Source: Aestuariicoccus sp032586235 (GTDB lineage Bacteria > Pseudomonadota > Alphaproteobacteria > Rhodobacterales > Rhodobacteraceae). Taken from it: a DNA stretch of 60,965 nt. Position 1 is the first letter of the stretch; every line of letters starts with the position of its first letter. The stretch lies in assembly GCF_032586235.1 (NCBI RefSeq), contig NZ_JAWHTD010000025.1, positions 1-60,965 on the forward strand, written 5' to 3'. The notes beneath the pieces are model-generated. The model saw nothing but the letters and a program-made list of their open reading frames with translations. It was not told where the DNA came from and did not search any database. The position numbers and the translations under genes are program-made. This document shows, one piece after another, positions 49,856 to 58,181 of the stretch.

Positions 49856-50347
49856 TCAGGTGAATTTGCGCTGCAAGGCCTGCGCCACCGGAGGGGTGAC
49901 GAATTTCGACACATCCCCGCCCAGCCGCGCGATTTCCTTGACCAGCTTCGAGGCGATCGCCTGATGCCGCGCCTCGGCCATCAGGAACACCGTCTCGATA
50001 CTGTCGTCCAGCGCGCGGTTCATGCCGACCATCTGGAATTCATATTCGAAATCCGCCACCGCGCGCAGGCCGCGGACGATAATCTGCGCGCCCACATCGC
50101 GGGCACAGTCGATCAGCAGGTTCTCGAACGGATGGACGACGATCTCGACGCCGGTCTGTTCGGACAGGCTGGCGCATTCCGCCTCGATCATCGCGACCCG
50201 CGCGTCGAGATCGAAGAGCGGCCCCTTGTCGCGGTTGATCGCCACGCCAATCACCAGACGGTCCACCAGCAGGGTGGCGCGGCGGATGATGTCGATATGC
50301 CCATGGGTAATGGGGTCGAAAGTGCCGGGGTAAAGGCCGATGCGCAT
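49856..50347 (-). CDS. coaD: Phosphopantetheine adenylyltransferase
   Basis: 163 residues. Penultimate step of coenzyme A synthesis. The nucleotidyltransferase motif GTFDPITHGH is near residue 8, and RGLRAVADFEYEFQM and FLMAEARHQAIASKLVKE follow. The ATG at 50347 gives the family start MRIGLYPG. Confidence 0.96.
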   Translation of the reverse strand: MRIGLYPGTFDPITHGHIDIIRRATLLVDRLVIGVAINRDKGPLFDLDARVAMIEAECASLSEQTGVEIVVHPFENLLIDCARDVGAQIIVRGLRAVADFEYEFQMVGMNRALDDSIETVFLMAEARHQAIASKLVKEIARLGGDVSKFVTPPVAQALQRKFT

Positions 50348-50434
50348 GTCGCTCCCCTTATCTGTGGTCGCGGGGACGCAACAATATTGCGCGGCGGATT
50401 GCAAGGCGAATCCGGTCCCGGGTCCGGAGTGGTG

Positions 50435-50872
50435 TCACCACTGGCCTGTGATCATGCCTTCCAGCGCGTCTTTTTCCATCGACAGCTCGGACAGCCGTGC
50501 CTTGACCACGTCGCCCAGCGTTATGAGACCGATCAGCTTGCCGTCCTCGACCACCGGCATGTGGCGGAACCGGCCTTCGGTCATCTGCTGCAGGATATGG
50601 TCGGCGCTGTCGCCGCGGGTGCAGGTGACCAGCTTGGAGGTCATGTAGGCATCCACCGCCTCGTCCAGACAGCCGCCGCCGCGCGCGGCAAGCTCGCGCA
50701 CAATATCGCGCTCGGACAGGATGCCCTCGGCCGTCGTGCCATCGGTCGAGATCACCACCGTCCCGATGCGCTTGTCTGCGAGGATCTTCGCCGCCTCGGC
50801 CACCTTGGTTCCGGGCGGAACCGTGACGACAGAGTCATCCGCCTTGCTTTTCAGGATGTTGAGAACCTGCAT
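50435..50872 (-). CDS. CBS domain pair protein
   Basis: 145 residues made of two CBS motifs (VAEAAKILADKRIGTVVIS and GRFRHMPVVEDGKLIGLITLGD). Stand-alone CBS pairs usually bind adenine nucleotides or NAD and regulate a partner. AGGAGG lies 8 bases before the ATG at 50872; a GTG two codons earlier would be too close to it. It lies upstream of coaD on the same strand (87-base gap). Confidence 0.9.
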   Translation of the reverse strand: MQVLNILKSKADDSVVTVPPGTKVAEAAKILADKRIGTVVISTDGTTAEGILSERDIVRELAARGGGCLDEAVDAYMTSKLVTCTRGDSADHILQQMTEGRFRHMPVVEDGKLIGLITLGDVVKARLSELSMEKDALEGMITGQW

Positions 50873-50954
50873 GGACACCTCCTCCTAGGTCTTGCAAGAC
50901 CAGCGTTGCCGCCCGCAGCGCACCTGTCAAGCCGCGACAATCGTCGCATTGGCA

Positions 50955-51860
50955 TCAATCGGCGGGCAAACTCCCCTCCAGCCGCTGAATTTCGCCGCGC
51001 AGGCCGGTCGCCACGGCCTCGGCCAGCCGGTTCAGGCGCTCCAGCCGACGGTCGTCGGCGTGGCGCACCATGTAGAAGCTGCGGCGCAGGCGGAAGGCCC
51101 CGGGCAACAGCCGCCGCACCTCGGGCGCGGTCGGCAGGGCGAAATCGTGCACGATGCCGACCCCGCCCCCCTGACGCACCGCGCTGAACTGCACCGCCAC
51201 CGAATTCGAGGCCAGATGCACCCGTTCGAGACCGGTGTCGGTCAGGTAATCCAGCTCTTTGTCAAAGATCATGTCTGGGATGTAGCCGACCACTCGGTGA
51301 TGCCGCAGGTCGTCCAGCGCGGCGATCGGCGGGGACGTTGCCAGGTATCCCTCGCTCGCGGCCAGCGACAGGTGGTAATCGCAAAGCTTCTGCACCAGCA
51401 GCCGCCCCGCGCTCGGCGGGCTGACGGTGATCGCAAGATCGGCCTCGCGCCGCGACAGGTTGACCACCCGTGGCAGGGCGAGGATCTGGATATCCAGATC
51501 GGGATTCGCCGCGACCAGCGCGGCACAGACTTGCGGCAGCACGAAATTCGCGCAGCCGTCCGGCGCGCCGATGCGCAACTGCCCGCTCAGCCCTTCCGAC
51601 GCGCCCACGGCGGCCTCTTGCGCCGCCTGCATCGCCTGTTCCGCCGCCTCGGCATGGCGCGTCAGCCGCGCGCCCGCGTCGGTCAGCGCATAGCCCTGGG
51701 GGCTCTTGGCGAAAAGCGGCACGCCCAGCCGCGCCTCGAGCCGCGCGATGCGCCGGCCCACGGTGGCCGGATCCATCCGCAGACCCCGCCCCGCCGCCGA
51801 CAGGCTTTCGCTGCGCGCAACGGACAGGAAGATGCGCATGTCGTCCCAGCTCTCGGCCAT
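50955..51860 (-). CDS. LysR family regulator divergent from mmsA
   Basis: 301 residues. N-terminal winged helix (WDDMRIFLSVARSESLSAAG, then MDPATVGRRIARLEARLG) and a periplasmic-binding-like effector domain. Divergent from mmsA with 100 bases between the starts, the classical LysR layout, so it probably controls mmsA and valine breakdown in response to a pathway intermediate. Paired operators lie in the shared region. The ATG at 51860 matches family length. Confidence 0.9.
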   Translation of the reverse strand: MAESWDDMRIFLSVARSESLSAAGRGLRMDPATVGRRIARLEARLGVPLFAKSPQGYALTDAGARLTRHAEAAEQAMQAAQEAAVGASEGLSGQLRIGAPDGCANFVLPQVCAALVAANPDLDIQILALPRVVNLSRREADLAITVSPPSAGRLLVQKLCDYHLSLAASEGYLATSPPIAALDDLRHHRVVGYIPDMIFDKELDYLTDTGLERVHLASNSVAVQFSAVRQGGGVGIVHDFALPTAPEVRRLLPGAFRLRRSFYMVRHADDRRLERLNRLAEAVATGLRGEIQRLEGSLPAD

Positions 51861-51868
51861 GATCAACC

Positions 51869-51924
51869 TTGCATTTTTGCAAAACCTTTTTGGTAACTTG
51901 CCTCTGTTTCCCGCATTTTTGCAA
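51869..51924. promoter_or_regulatory. Paired LysR-type operators between the LysR gene and mmsA
   Basis: GCATTTTTGCAA occurs at 51871-51882 and again at 51913-51924, 42 bases apart (four helical turns). The first copy extends to the palindrome TTGCA-TTTT-TGCAA at 51869-51882. One copy abuts the LysR start and the other lies 37 bases before mmsA. Confidence 0.6.
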
Positions 51925-51960
51925 GGGTAGAAAGGCGCGAACCTTATGGGAGGATGCGAC

Positions 51961-53460
51961 ATGCAGGAACTTCATCACTACATCAACGGCCAGCTGGTCA
52001 AAGGCAGCTCGGGCCGTTTCGCCGACGTCTTCAACCCCGCCACCGGCGAGGTGCAGGCCAAATGCCCGCTGGCCAGCCGCAACGAGATGGATGCCGCCAT
52101 CGCCGCCGCCGCCGAGGCGCAGCCGGCCTGGGGCGCCACCAACCCGCAGCGCCGTGCGCGGGTGATGATGAAGGTCGTCGATCTTCTGAACCGCGACATG
52201 GACAAGCTGGCCGAGGCGCTAAGCCGCGAGCACGGCAAGACCATCCCCGACGCCAAGGGCGACGTGCAGCGCGGGCTCGAGGTGATCGAGTTCTGTATCG
52301 GCGCGCCGCATCTGCTCAAAGGCGAATACACCGACGGCGCGGGCCCGGGCATCGACATGTATTCCATGCGCCAGCCGCTGGGCGTGGTGGCGGGCATCAC
52401 GCCCTTCAACTTCCCCGCCATGATCCCGCTCTGGAAGATGGGCCCGGCGCTGGCCTGCGGCAACGCCTTTATCCTCAAGCCGTCCGAGCGCGACCCCTCG
52501 GTGCCGCTGATGCTGGCCGAAATCTTTAAAGAGGCCGGCCTGCCCGACGGCGTGCTGCAGGTGGTCAACGGCGACAAAGAGGCCGTCGACGCCATTCTTG
52601 AAAACGAAACCGTGCAGGCCGTGGGCTTTGTCGGCTCGACCCCGATCGCCGCCTATATCTATGCGAAGGGCTGCGAAAACGGCAAACGGGTGCAGTGCTT
52701 CGGCGGCGCCAAGAACCACATGATCGTCATGCCCGACGCCGATATGGACCAGGCCGCCGACGCGCTGGTGGGCGCGGGTTACGGCGCTGCGGGCGAACGC
52801 TGCATGGCGATCTCGGTCGCCGTGCCCGTGGGCGAGGAAACCGCCGACCGCCTGATCGAGGCGCTGGTGCCGCGCATCGAAAAGCTGAAGGTGGGCCCCT
52901 ACACCGCCGGCAACGACATCGACTACGGCCCCGTGGTGACCGGCGCGGCCAAGCAGAACATCCTGAACCTGGTGCAATCGGGCATCGACCAGGGCGCCGA
53001 GCTGGTGGTCGACGGGCGCGACTTCAAGCTTCAGGGCTATGAAGACGGCTTTTTCGTGGGCCCGCATCTCTTTGACCGGGTGACGCCGGACATGGACATC
53101 TACCGCAAGGAAATCTTTGGCCCGGTCCTGTCGACCGTGCGTGCGGCCAGCTACGAAGAGGCCATCGGCCTGGCGATGGACCACGAATACGGCAACGGCA
53201 CCGCGATCTTCACCCGCGACGGCGACGCCGCGCGCGATTTCGCCAGCCGGATCAACATCGGCATGGTGGGCATCAACGTTCCGATCCCGGTGCCGCTGGC
53301 CTATCACACCTTCGGCGGCTGGAAGAAATCGGGCTTCGGCGATCTGAACCAGCACGGGCCGGACAGCTTCAAGTTCTACACCCGCACCAAGACCGTCACG
53401 GCCCGCTGGCCGTCGGGCATCAAGGAAGGCGGCGAATTCAACTTCAAGGCGATGGACTGA
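51961..53460 (+). CDS. mmsA: CoA-acylating methylmalonate-semialdehyde dehydrogenase
   Basis: 499 residues. Oxidises methylmalonate semialdehyde to propionyl-CoA, the last step of this valine branch. ALDH-fold protein with PLGVVAGITPFNFPAMIPLW and catalytic Cys281 in GERCMAIS. The start at 51961 follows GGGAGG; an earlier in-frame ATG overlaps that ribosome site. It is controlled by the divergent LysR gene. The other valine genes lie about 3.5 kb downstream rather than adjacent. Confidence 0.95.
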   Translation: MQELHHYINGQLVKGSSGRFADVFNPATGEVQAKCPLASRNEMDAAIAAAAEAQPAWGATNPQRRARVMMKVVDLLNRDMDKLAEALSREHGKTIPDAKGDVQRGLEVIEFCIGAPHLLKGEYTDGAGPGIDMYSMRQPLGVVAGITPFNFPAMIPLWKMGPALACGNAFILKPSERDPSVPLMLAEIFKEAGLPDGVLQVVNGDKEAVDAILENETVQAVGFVGSTPIAAYIYAKGCENGKRVQCFGGAKNHMIVMPDADMDQAADALVGAGYGAAGERCMAISVAVPVGEETADRLIEALVPRIEKLKVGPYTAGNDIDYGPVVTGAAKQNILNLVQSGIDQGAELVVDGRDFKLQGYEDGFFVGPHLFDRVTPDMDIYRKEIFGPVLSTVRAASYEEAIGLAMDHEYGNGTAIFTRDGDAARDFASRINIGMVGINVPIPVPLAYHTFGGWKKSGFGDLNQHGPDSFKFYTRTKTVTARWPSGIKEGGEFNFKAMD

Positions 53461-53496
53461 CCGGTCGCGAACCGCCGCAATTTTAATGATTATTCG

Positions 53497-53535
53497 ACGG
53501 GCAGGCCTCTTCCGGCCTGCCCGTCTGCTTTTTTG
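53497..53535 (+). terminator. Terminator after mmsA
   Basis: ACGGGCAGGCC, six bases, GGCCTGCCCGT: a perfect 11-base stem, followed by CTGC and six T residues. Confidence 0.88.
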
Positions 53536-53658
53536 CCCCGTGTGCAGCAGAGTTGACACGCCATCCCCCCAAATTTTCAACTGGAAATTGAAAGGCCTCT
53601 CCGAACTGTGCAGAGTCAAGGAACGAATGCGCAGATACCACATGTCCAGGAGAGTGAT

Positions 53659-54075
53659 TTGCCAGCCACCTTCTCGGTTCTCAAAGCCCATAATCTCGTC
53701 TTGTTCCGTTTTCCCGACACTCTGACGCCCGAAATCAACCGGGCCGTGGTCAACGCGTATTTCGTTAGCCCGGAATATTGCGAAACCTTCGATTTTCTGG
53801 TCGATTTCTCGGACGGCCCGAGAATGGACATCACCTTTCACTCCATGATGCACATGGTGCTCCGGATGGAGCCGGTCCGTCGCCGACGCAGCCCAATGGC
53901 CCGTACGGCAATCTATGCGCCTGATGACCTCAGCTTTGGCGTCGCGCGAATGTACCAAAGCCTGGTCACCGCCGAAGAGTCCTGGCAAGTCGAGGTGTTT
54001 CGGGACGCCACGCCCGCGCTGGCCTTTCTCGGCCACGCCCCCGAATTGGCACCGGCGCTCTGTCTGACCCATTAA
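53659..54075 (+). CDS. Protein of unknown function (STAS-like appearance)
   Basis: 138 residues from a TTG at 53659, which has AGGAG six bases upstream; a GTG at 53608 is in frame but lacks a ribosome site. Soluble alpha/beta protein with no signal peptide. FDFLVDFSDGPRMDITF, then TAIYAPDDLSFGVARMYQSL and WQVEVFRDATPALAFLG give the alternating pattern of STAS/SpoIIAA-like proteins, but the family is not certain and no function can be given. Confidence 0.65.
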   Translation: MPATFSVLKAHNLVLFRFPDTLTPEINRAVVNAYFVSPEYCETFDFLVDFSDGPRMDITFHSMMHMVLRMEPVRRRRSPMARTAIYAPDDLSFGVARMYQSLVTAEESWQVEVFRDATPALAFLGHAPELAPALCLTH

Positions 54076-54136
54076 CGCTTGCCCGGGCGGACAGGCTTTG
54101 GTCAACTGGCGGTCAAACGCCGGAGGAGCCAACCGC

Positions 54137-55264
54137 ATGTCAGAGCCGGATTTCACCCTCGGGATCGAAGAGGAATACCTGCTGGTCGATCTCGACAGCA
54201 TGGCGCTGGCCGAGGCGCCCGAGGGCCTGATGGAGGCCTGCGCCGCCGAGCTTGAAAACCAGGTCAGCCCCGAGTTCCTGCAATGCCAGATCGAGATCGG
54301 CACCAAGGTCTGCGCCGACATCGCCGCCGCGCGCGAGGATCTGAAACGCCTGCGCAGCACCGTGGCCCGCCACGCCAAAACCTATAACCTGGCGCCCATC
54401 GCCGCCTCGTGCCATCCGCTGGCGGATTGGAAGAACCAGCATCACACCGACAAGGACCGCTACAACGCGCTCAGCCGCGATCTGGGCGGTGTGGTGCGGC
54501 GGATGCTGATCTGCGGGATGCACGTGCATGTGGGGCTGAACGACGACACGCTGCGCGCCGACCTGATGCGGCAGCTCAGCTATTTCCTGCCGCATCTTCT
54601 GGCGCTTTCGACCTCTTCGCCGTTCTGGCAGGGGCAGGATACGGGGTTGGCCTCGTACCGGTTGACGGTGTTCGACAACCTGCCCCGCACCGGTCTGCCG
54701 CCGCAATTCGAGACCTGGCAGGAATACCGCCGCTCGGTGGATTCGCTGATCGACGTCGGCGTGATCGAGGACACGACCAAGATCTGGTGGGATCTGCGCC
54801 CCTCGGACCGGTTTCCGACGCTCGAGACCCGGATCATGGACGTGCAGCCGTTGATGGAGGACGCGCTGACGCTGGCGGCGATCAACCAATGCCTGCTGCG
54901 GATGCTCTGGCGGCTGCGCAAGGGCAACCTGCGCTGGCGGATCTACGACCGCTTCCTGATCGGCGAGAACCGCTGGCGCGCGCAGCGATACGGCGTGTCG
55001 GCGGGTCTGATCGACTTTGGCCGCGGCGAGATCGTGTCTTTCGAGGATCTGATGAACGAGCTGATGGAGATGATCGGCGAGGATGCGGGCGTCCTGTGCT
55101 GCTTGCCCGAGATCGAGAACGCCAAGCACATCGTGGCGCGGGGCACGTCGTCGACCCGGCAGCGCGCCGTGGCCGAGGCCGCCCATGCCGCCGGCGCCAG
55201 CCACGAGGAGCAGATGCGCGCCGTGGTCGGCCACCTTATCGAGGAATTCCACGATGGGCTTTAA
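54137..55264 (+). CDS. YbdK-type carboxylate-amine ligase (GCS2 family)
   Basis: 375 residues. Glutamate-cysteine ligase family 2. TLGIEEEYLLVD near residue 6 is the nucleotide-binding start, GMHVHVGLNDD near 132 is conserved, and ETRIMDVQP lies in the C-terminal half. Members ligate glutamate or another acid to an amine with ATP; weak GCS activity is known for E. coli YbdK. CGGAGGAG fixes the ATG. The true substrate is not evident. Confidence 0.88.
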   Translation: MSEPDFTLGIEEEYLLVDLDSMALAEAPEGLMEACAAELENQVSPEFLQCQIEIGTKVCADIAAAREDLKRLRSTVARHAKTYNLAPIAASCHPLADWKNQHHTDKDRYNALSRDLGGVVRRMLICGMHVHVGLNDDTLRADLMRQLSYFLPHLLALSTSSPFWQGQDTGLASYRLTVFDNLPRTGLPPQFETWQEYRRSVDSLIDVGVIEDTTKIWWDLRPSDRFPTLETRIMDVQPLMEDALTLAAINQCLLRMLWRLRKGNLRWRIYDRFLIGENRWRAQRYGVSAGLIDFGRGEIVSFEDLMNELMEMIGEDAGVLCCLPEIENAKHIVARGTSSTRQRAVAEAAHAAGASHEEQMRAVVGHLIEEFHDGL

Positions 55265-55344
55265 GGGCCAAAGCCCCCGCAGCAAAGCAGACTAGCGTGA
55301 ACTTCCGCCCCTAAAAGACTGATCTTAAATCATTTTGAGCCATG

Positions 55345-55377
55345 AAAAAGAGCGCGCACGGCCCCCCGCGCGCGCCC
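55345..55377 (-). terminator. Terminator of the secreted CxxCH protein gene
   Basis: On the minus strand GGCGCGCGC and GTGCGCGCT pair (nine base pairs, two G-T), followed by CTTTTTC, 10 bases after the stop. Confidence 0.65.
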
Positions 55378-55386
55378 AAGCGATGT

Positions 55387-56781
55387 TTACGGCAACGGCG
55401 CCAGAGAGTCGAAGATGTGGCTCAGCCCCAGCCCCGAATCGCCACCGCCGGTGTTGTGACAGGTAAAGCAGCTGCGGGTCTGGTTCGGCTCCGCCGTGGT
55501 CAGCTGATGGAAGGTCTCCATCGTGGCATTGGCCAACCGCAGCCCTCCGCGCAGCGCCGGATCCTGGTCGCCATCGGGGATCTGCCCCTCTGCGGTCCAG
55601 ATCCCGCCCAGCTGCAGGTAATTGCCACGCACGTCCCCCAGCCCCTGAAGCATGCCCAGCAAGGTGGCGTTCAGGCTGACCAGATCGGTGTTGTCCTGCG
55701 CCGCGCTGGTATCGGCCGGCGCCAAGCCCCAGGGGTTCTGCTGAACCACCGAAACCGGGCGAATCGTTTCGCCGCCCTTAGCGACGATGGCGTTCTTCGA
55801 GCTGTCGAAACTGGCCGCCTCGGTCACCGCCGCAGGCGCAGCACCGCCCGTGGGGAAGAAGATCCACTCGCCCGCCCCACTGAACGCCTGTTCCGCCGTC
55901 TGGCCCGAGGCGTTGAGATAGTAATAGGCCTGCGCCGGGGACACGCTGATATGTTCGAACGAGGACCAGACCATTTCCTTGTGCCCCTGCACCGGTGCCG
56001 CGATGTGCAGCCCCACCAGCGCCAGCGTGATGGTTTCGGTCCCGGTCACCGGCCATTCGGTATCCGAGCTGCGGTCGAAACTGGGCACCTCGGCGAGGAT
56101 GGTGATGAACTGGCCCGCATCCACGGTCGAGGCGTCGACCCAGGCGGTCTTCAGCTCCATCGTCATGGCCTCCGCGTCGTCCAGCGGCGCCCCGACATAT
56201 TTCGCGATCAGGTCCATATCCGCCTGGCTGATGGGAAAGTTCGTCTCCAGATCGGTGCCGTTGAACGCGCCCGCCTTGTTGCCGGTCAGGAACTGCGCGT
56301 AGATGTCGTTGGTGTGGATGCCGTAATAGGCCAGCGACCCGGCCTGCGACAGCAGCACGCCGCCGCCGCCCGCCTGGCCCGTGCCGCCGATCGAATCCTC
56401 CTTGCGGGTGCGCAGGGCAAAGGTATTGGCCGCCGCGCCCGAATTGTCCTCGAACGCGAACCCGCTGCTGGTCTCGACCACATCCAGGAACTGCGCGGAA
56501 TCGAGCACGACGCCGCCATTGTCGGGACTGGTCAGCCACAGGAACATCTGCGCGCCCCAGCGGTAGAAATCGCATTTGGTGTTCTCGATCGGCGGAAAGG
56601 CAACGCTGTCCGCCGGGTCGACCTTGCCGCCGGCGGAGGCGGCGCCGGTGGCGAACCATCCGTCGAGCATCGTCGCCCCGACAGGGCAAGTGGGTTTGTA
56701 ATCGCTTGGGAAGGTGGTCTGCGCCTCGGCTGCAAGGCCAAGAAATACGCCGCAGAAAAGCGCCGTGGAAAAGATTTTCAT
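55387..56781 (-). CDS. Secreted protein with a C-terminal CxxCH haem motif
   Basis: 464 residues. A signal peptide (MKIFSTALFCGVFLGLAAEA) sends it to the periplasm. The body matches no domain I recognise; cysteines at KPTCPVG and NTKCDFY could form a disulfide, and the C-terminus has one CFTCH site, the c-type haem attachment motif, inside SCFTCHNTGGG. This suggests a monohaem electron carrier fused to an unknown domain. AGGAG precedes the ATG. The gene separates YbdK from the valine genes and runs against both. Confidence 0.75.
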   Translation of the reverse strand: MKIFSTALFCGVFLGLAAEAQTTFPSDYKPTCPVGATMLDGWFATGAASAGGKVDPADSVAFPPIENTKCDFYRWGAQMFLWLTSPDNGGVVLDSAQFLDVVETSSGFAFEDNSGAAANTFALRTRKEDSIGGTGQAGGGGVLLSQAGSLAYYGIHTNDIYAQFLTGNKAGAFNGTDLETNFPISQADMDLIAKYVGAPLDDAEAMTMELKTAWVDASTVDAGQFITILAEVPSFDRSSDTEWPVTGTETITLALVGLHIAAPVQGHKEMVWSSFEHISVSPAQAYYYLNASGQTAEQAFSGAGEWIFFPTGGAAPAAVTEAASFDSSKNAIVAKGGETIRPVSVVQQNPWGLAPADTSAAQDNTDLVSLNATLLGMLQGLGDVRGNYLQLGGIWTAEGQIPDGDQDPALRGGLRLANATMETFHQLTTAEPNQTRSCFTCHNTGGGDSGLGLSHIFDSLAPLP

Positions 56782-56951
56782 CACATTCTCCTGATTTGAA
56801 ATGCACCCGCAGTGTTGCACGTAAGGGGAGATTGTTAAACAATTCTTTCAACTAATGGCCGGGGCTGAAAATTCCTAACTTGCGCTGCGCCCGGACTCCT
56901 GAAACAATCTTATTAAACAGATGTTCATTTCATCCGGCACATGAGGTTCCC

Positions 56952-58091
56952 ATGGATTTCGCACTGAGCGAAGAGCAGACCGCCATCTTCGACATGGCCC
57001 ATGCCTTCGGCCAAGAACGGATCGCCCCGCACGCCCGCGCATGGGAGGCCGAAGGCACCATCCCCAAAGAGCTCTGGCCGCAGCTGGCCGAACTGGGCTT
57101 CGGCGGGCTTTATGTCTCCGAAGAGGGCGGCGGCTCGGGGCTCGGGCGGCTCGACGCGACGCTGGTCTTCGAGGCGCTCAGCATGGCCTGCCCCTCGGTC
57201 GCGGCCTTCCTGTCGATCCACAACATGTGCGGCAGGATGCTCGACAGCTTCGCCTCGGACGACCTCAAGGCGCGCGTGATGCCCGACGTTCTGTCGATGC
57301 AGACGGTGCTCAGCTATTGCCTGACCGAACCGGGCAGCGGGTCCGACGCGGCGGCCCTGAAAACCCGCGCCGAAAAGACCAATGAGGGCTATCGCCTGAC
57401 CGGCACCAAGGCGTTCATCTCGGGCGGCGGCTATTCGGACGCCTATATCGTGATGTGCCGCACCGGCGAGGACGGACCCAAGGGCATTTCCGCCGTGCTG
57501 GTCGAGGACGGGGCCGAGGGGCTCTCCTTCGGCGGGCTCGAGGACAAGATGGGCTGGCGCAGCCAACCCACCCGCCAGGTCCAGTTCGACGATTGCTTCG
57601 TGCCGATGGAGAACCGCATCGGCGACGAGGGCGCGGGCTTCCGATACGCCATGGCCGGGCTCGATGGCGGCCGCCTCAACATCGCCGCCTGCAGCCTCGG
57701 CGCCGCTCAGGCCGGGCTCGACGCCACGCTGGCCTACATGGCCGAGCGCAAGGCCTTCGGCAAGACCATCGACCAGTTCCAGGCGCTGCAGTTCCGCCTT
57801 GCCGACATGGAGATCTCCCTCCAGGCCGCCCGCACCTTCCTGCGCCAGGCCGCATGGAAGCTCGACACCGGCGCGCCCGACGCCACCCAATTCTGCGCCA
57901 TGGCCAAGAAGCTCGTCACCGAGACCGGCTCGGATGTGGTCGACCAATGCCTCCAGCTGCATGGCGGCTACGGCTATCTCGCCGATTACGGCATCGAAAA
58001 GCTGGTCCGCGATCTGCGCGTGCATCAGATCCTCGAAGGCACCAATGAAATCATGCGGATGATTGTGGCCCGCCAGATGCTGGCGCGCTGA
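56952..58091 (+). CDS. Acyl-CoA dehydrogenase, probably isobutyryl-CoA dehydrogenase
   Basis: 379 residues. FAD enzyme. It shows YCLTEPGSGSDAAALKT (FAD/substrate loop), GAGFRYAMAGLDGGRLNIAA, and the catalytic Glu in QILEGTNEIMRMI near the C-terminus. Position directly before the hydroxyisobutyryl-CoA hydrolase/dehydrogenase ORF indicates isobutyryl-CoA as substrate, giving methacrylyl-CoA. The enoyl-CoA hydratase needed next is not in the window. GAGG precedes the ATG. Confidence 0.92.
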   Translation: MDFALSEEQTAIFDMAHAFGQERIAPHARAWEAEGTIPKELWPQLAELGFGGLYVSEEGGGSGLGRLDATLVFEALSMACPSVAAFLSIHNMCGRMLDSFASDDLKARVMPDVLSMQTVLSYCLTEPGSGSDAAALKTRAEKTNEGYRLTGTKAFISGGGYSDAYIVMCRTGEDGPKGISAVLVEDGAEGLSFGGLEDKMGWRSQPTRQVQFDDCFVPMENRIGDEGAGFRYAMAGLDGGRLNIAACSLGAAQAGLDATLAYMAERKAFGKTIDQFQALQFRLADMEISLQAARTFLRQAAWKLDTGAPDATQFCAMAKKLVTETGSDVVDQCLQLHGGYGYLADYGIEKLVRDLRVHQILEGTNEIMRMIVARQMLAR

Positions 58092-58130
58092 ACCCCCCTC
58101 TTCTTCTTGGCAGAAATACTCCACGGGGGT

Positions 58131-58151
58131 CCGGGGGTGTGAAACCCCCGG
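58131..58151. repeat. Intergenic GC hairpin between valine genes
   Basis: CCGGGGG and CCCCCGG flank a short loop, preceded by CTTCTTGGCAGAAATACTCC. This combination resembles an intergenic repeat I recall as common in roseobacter genomes; only one copy is present here. Confidence 0.45.
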
Positions 58152-58181
58152 CCCTGCCTCCAGCACAAGGGACCACCGCCG

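Noticed and set aside
49603..49860. CcsR-like small RNAs downstream of the DUF1127 genes.
   Set aside because: There is too little space and no repeated hairpins beyond the single terminator.
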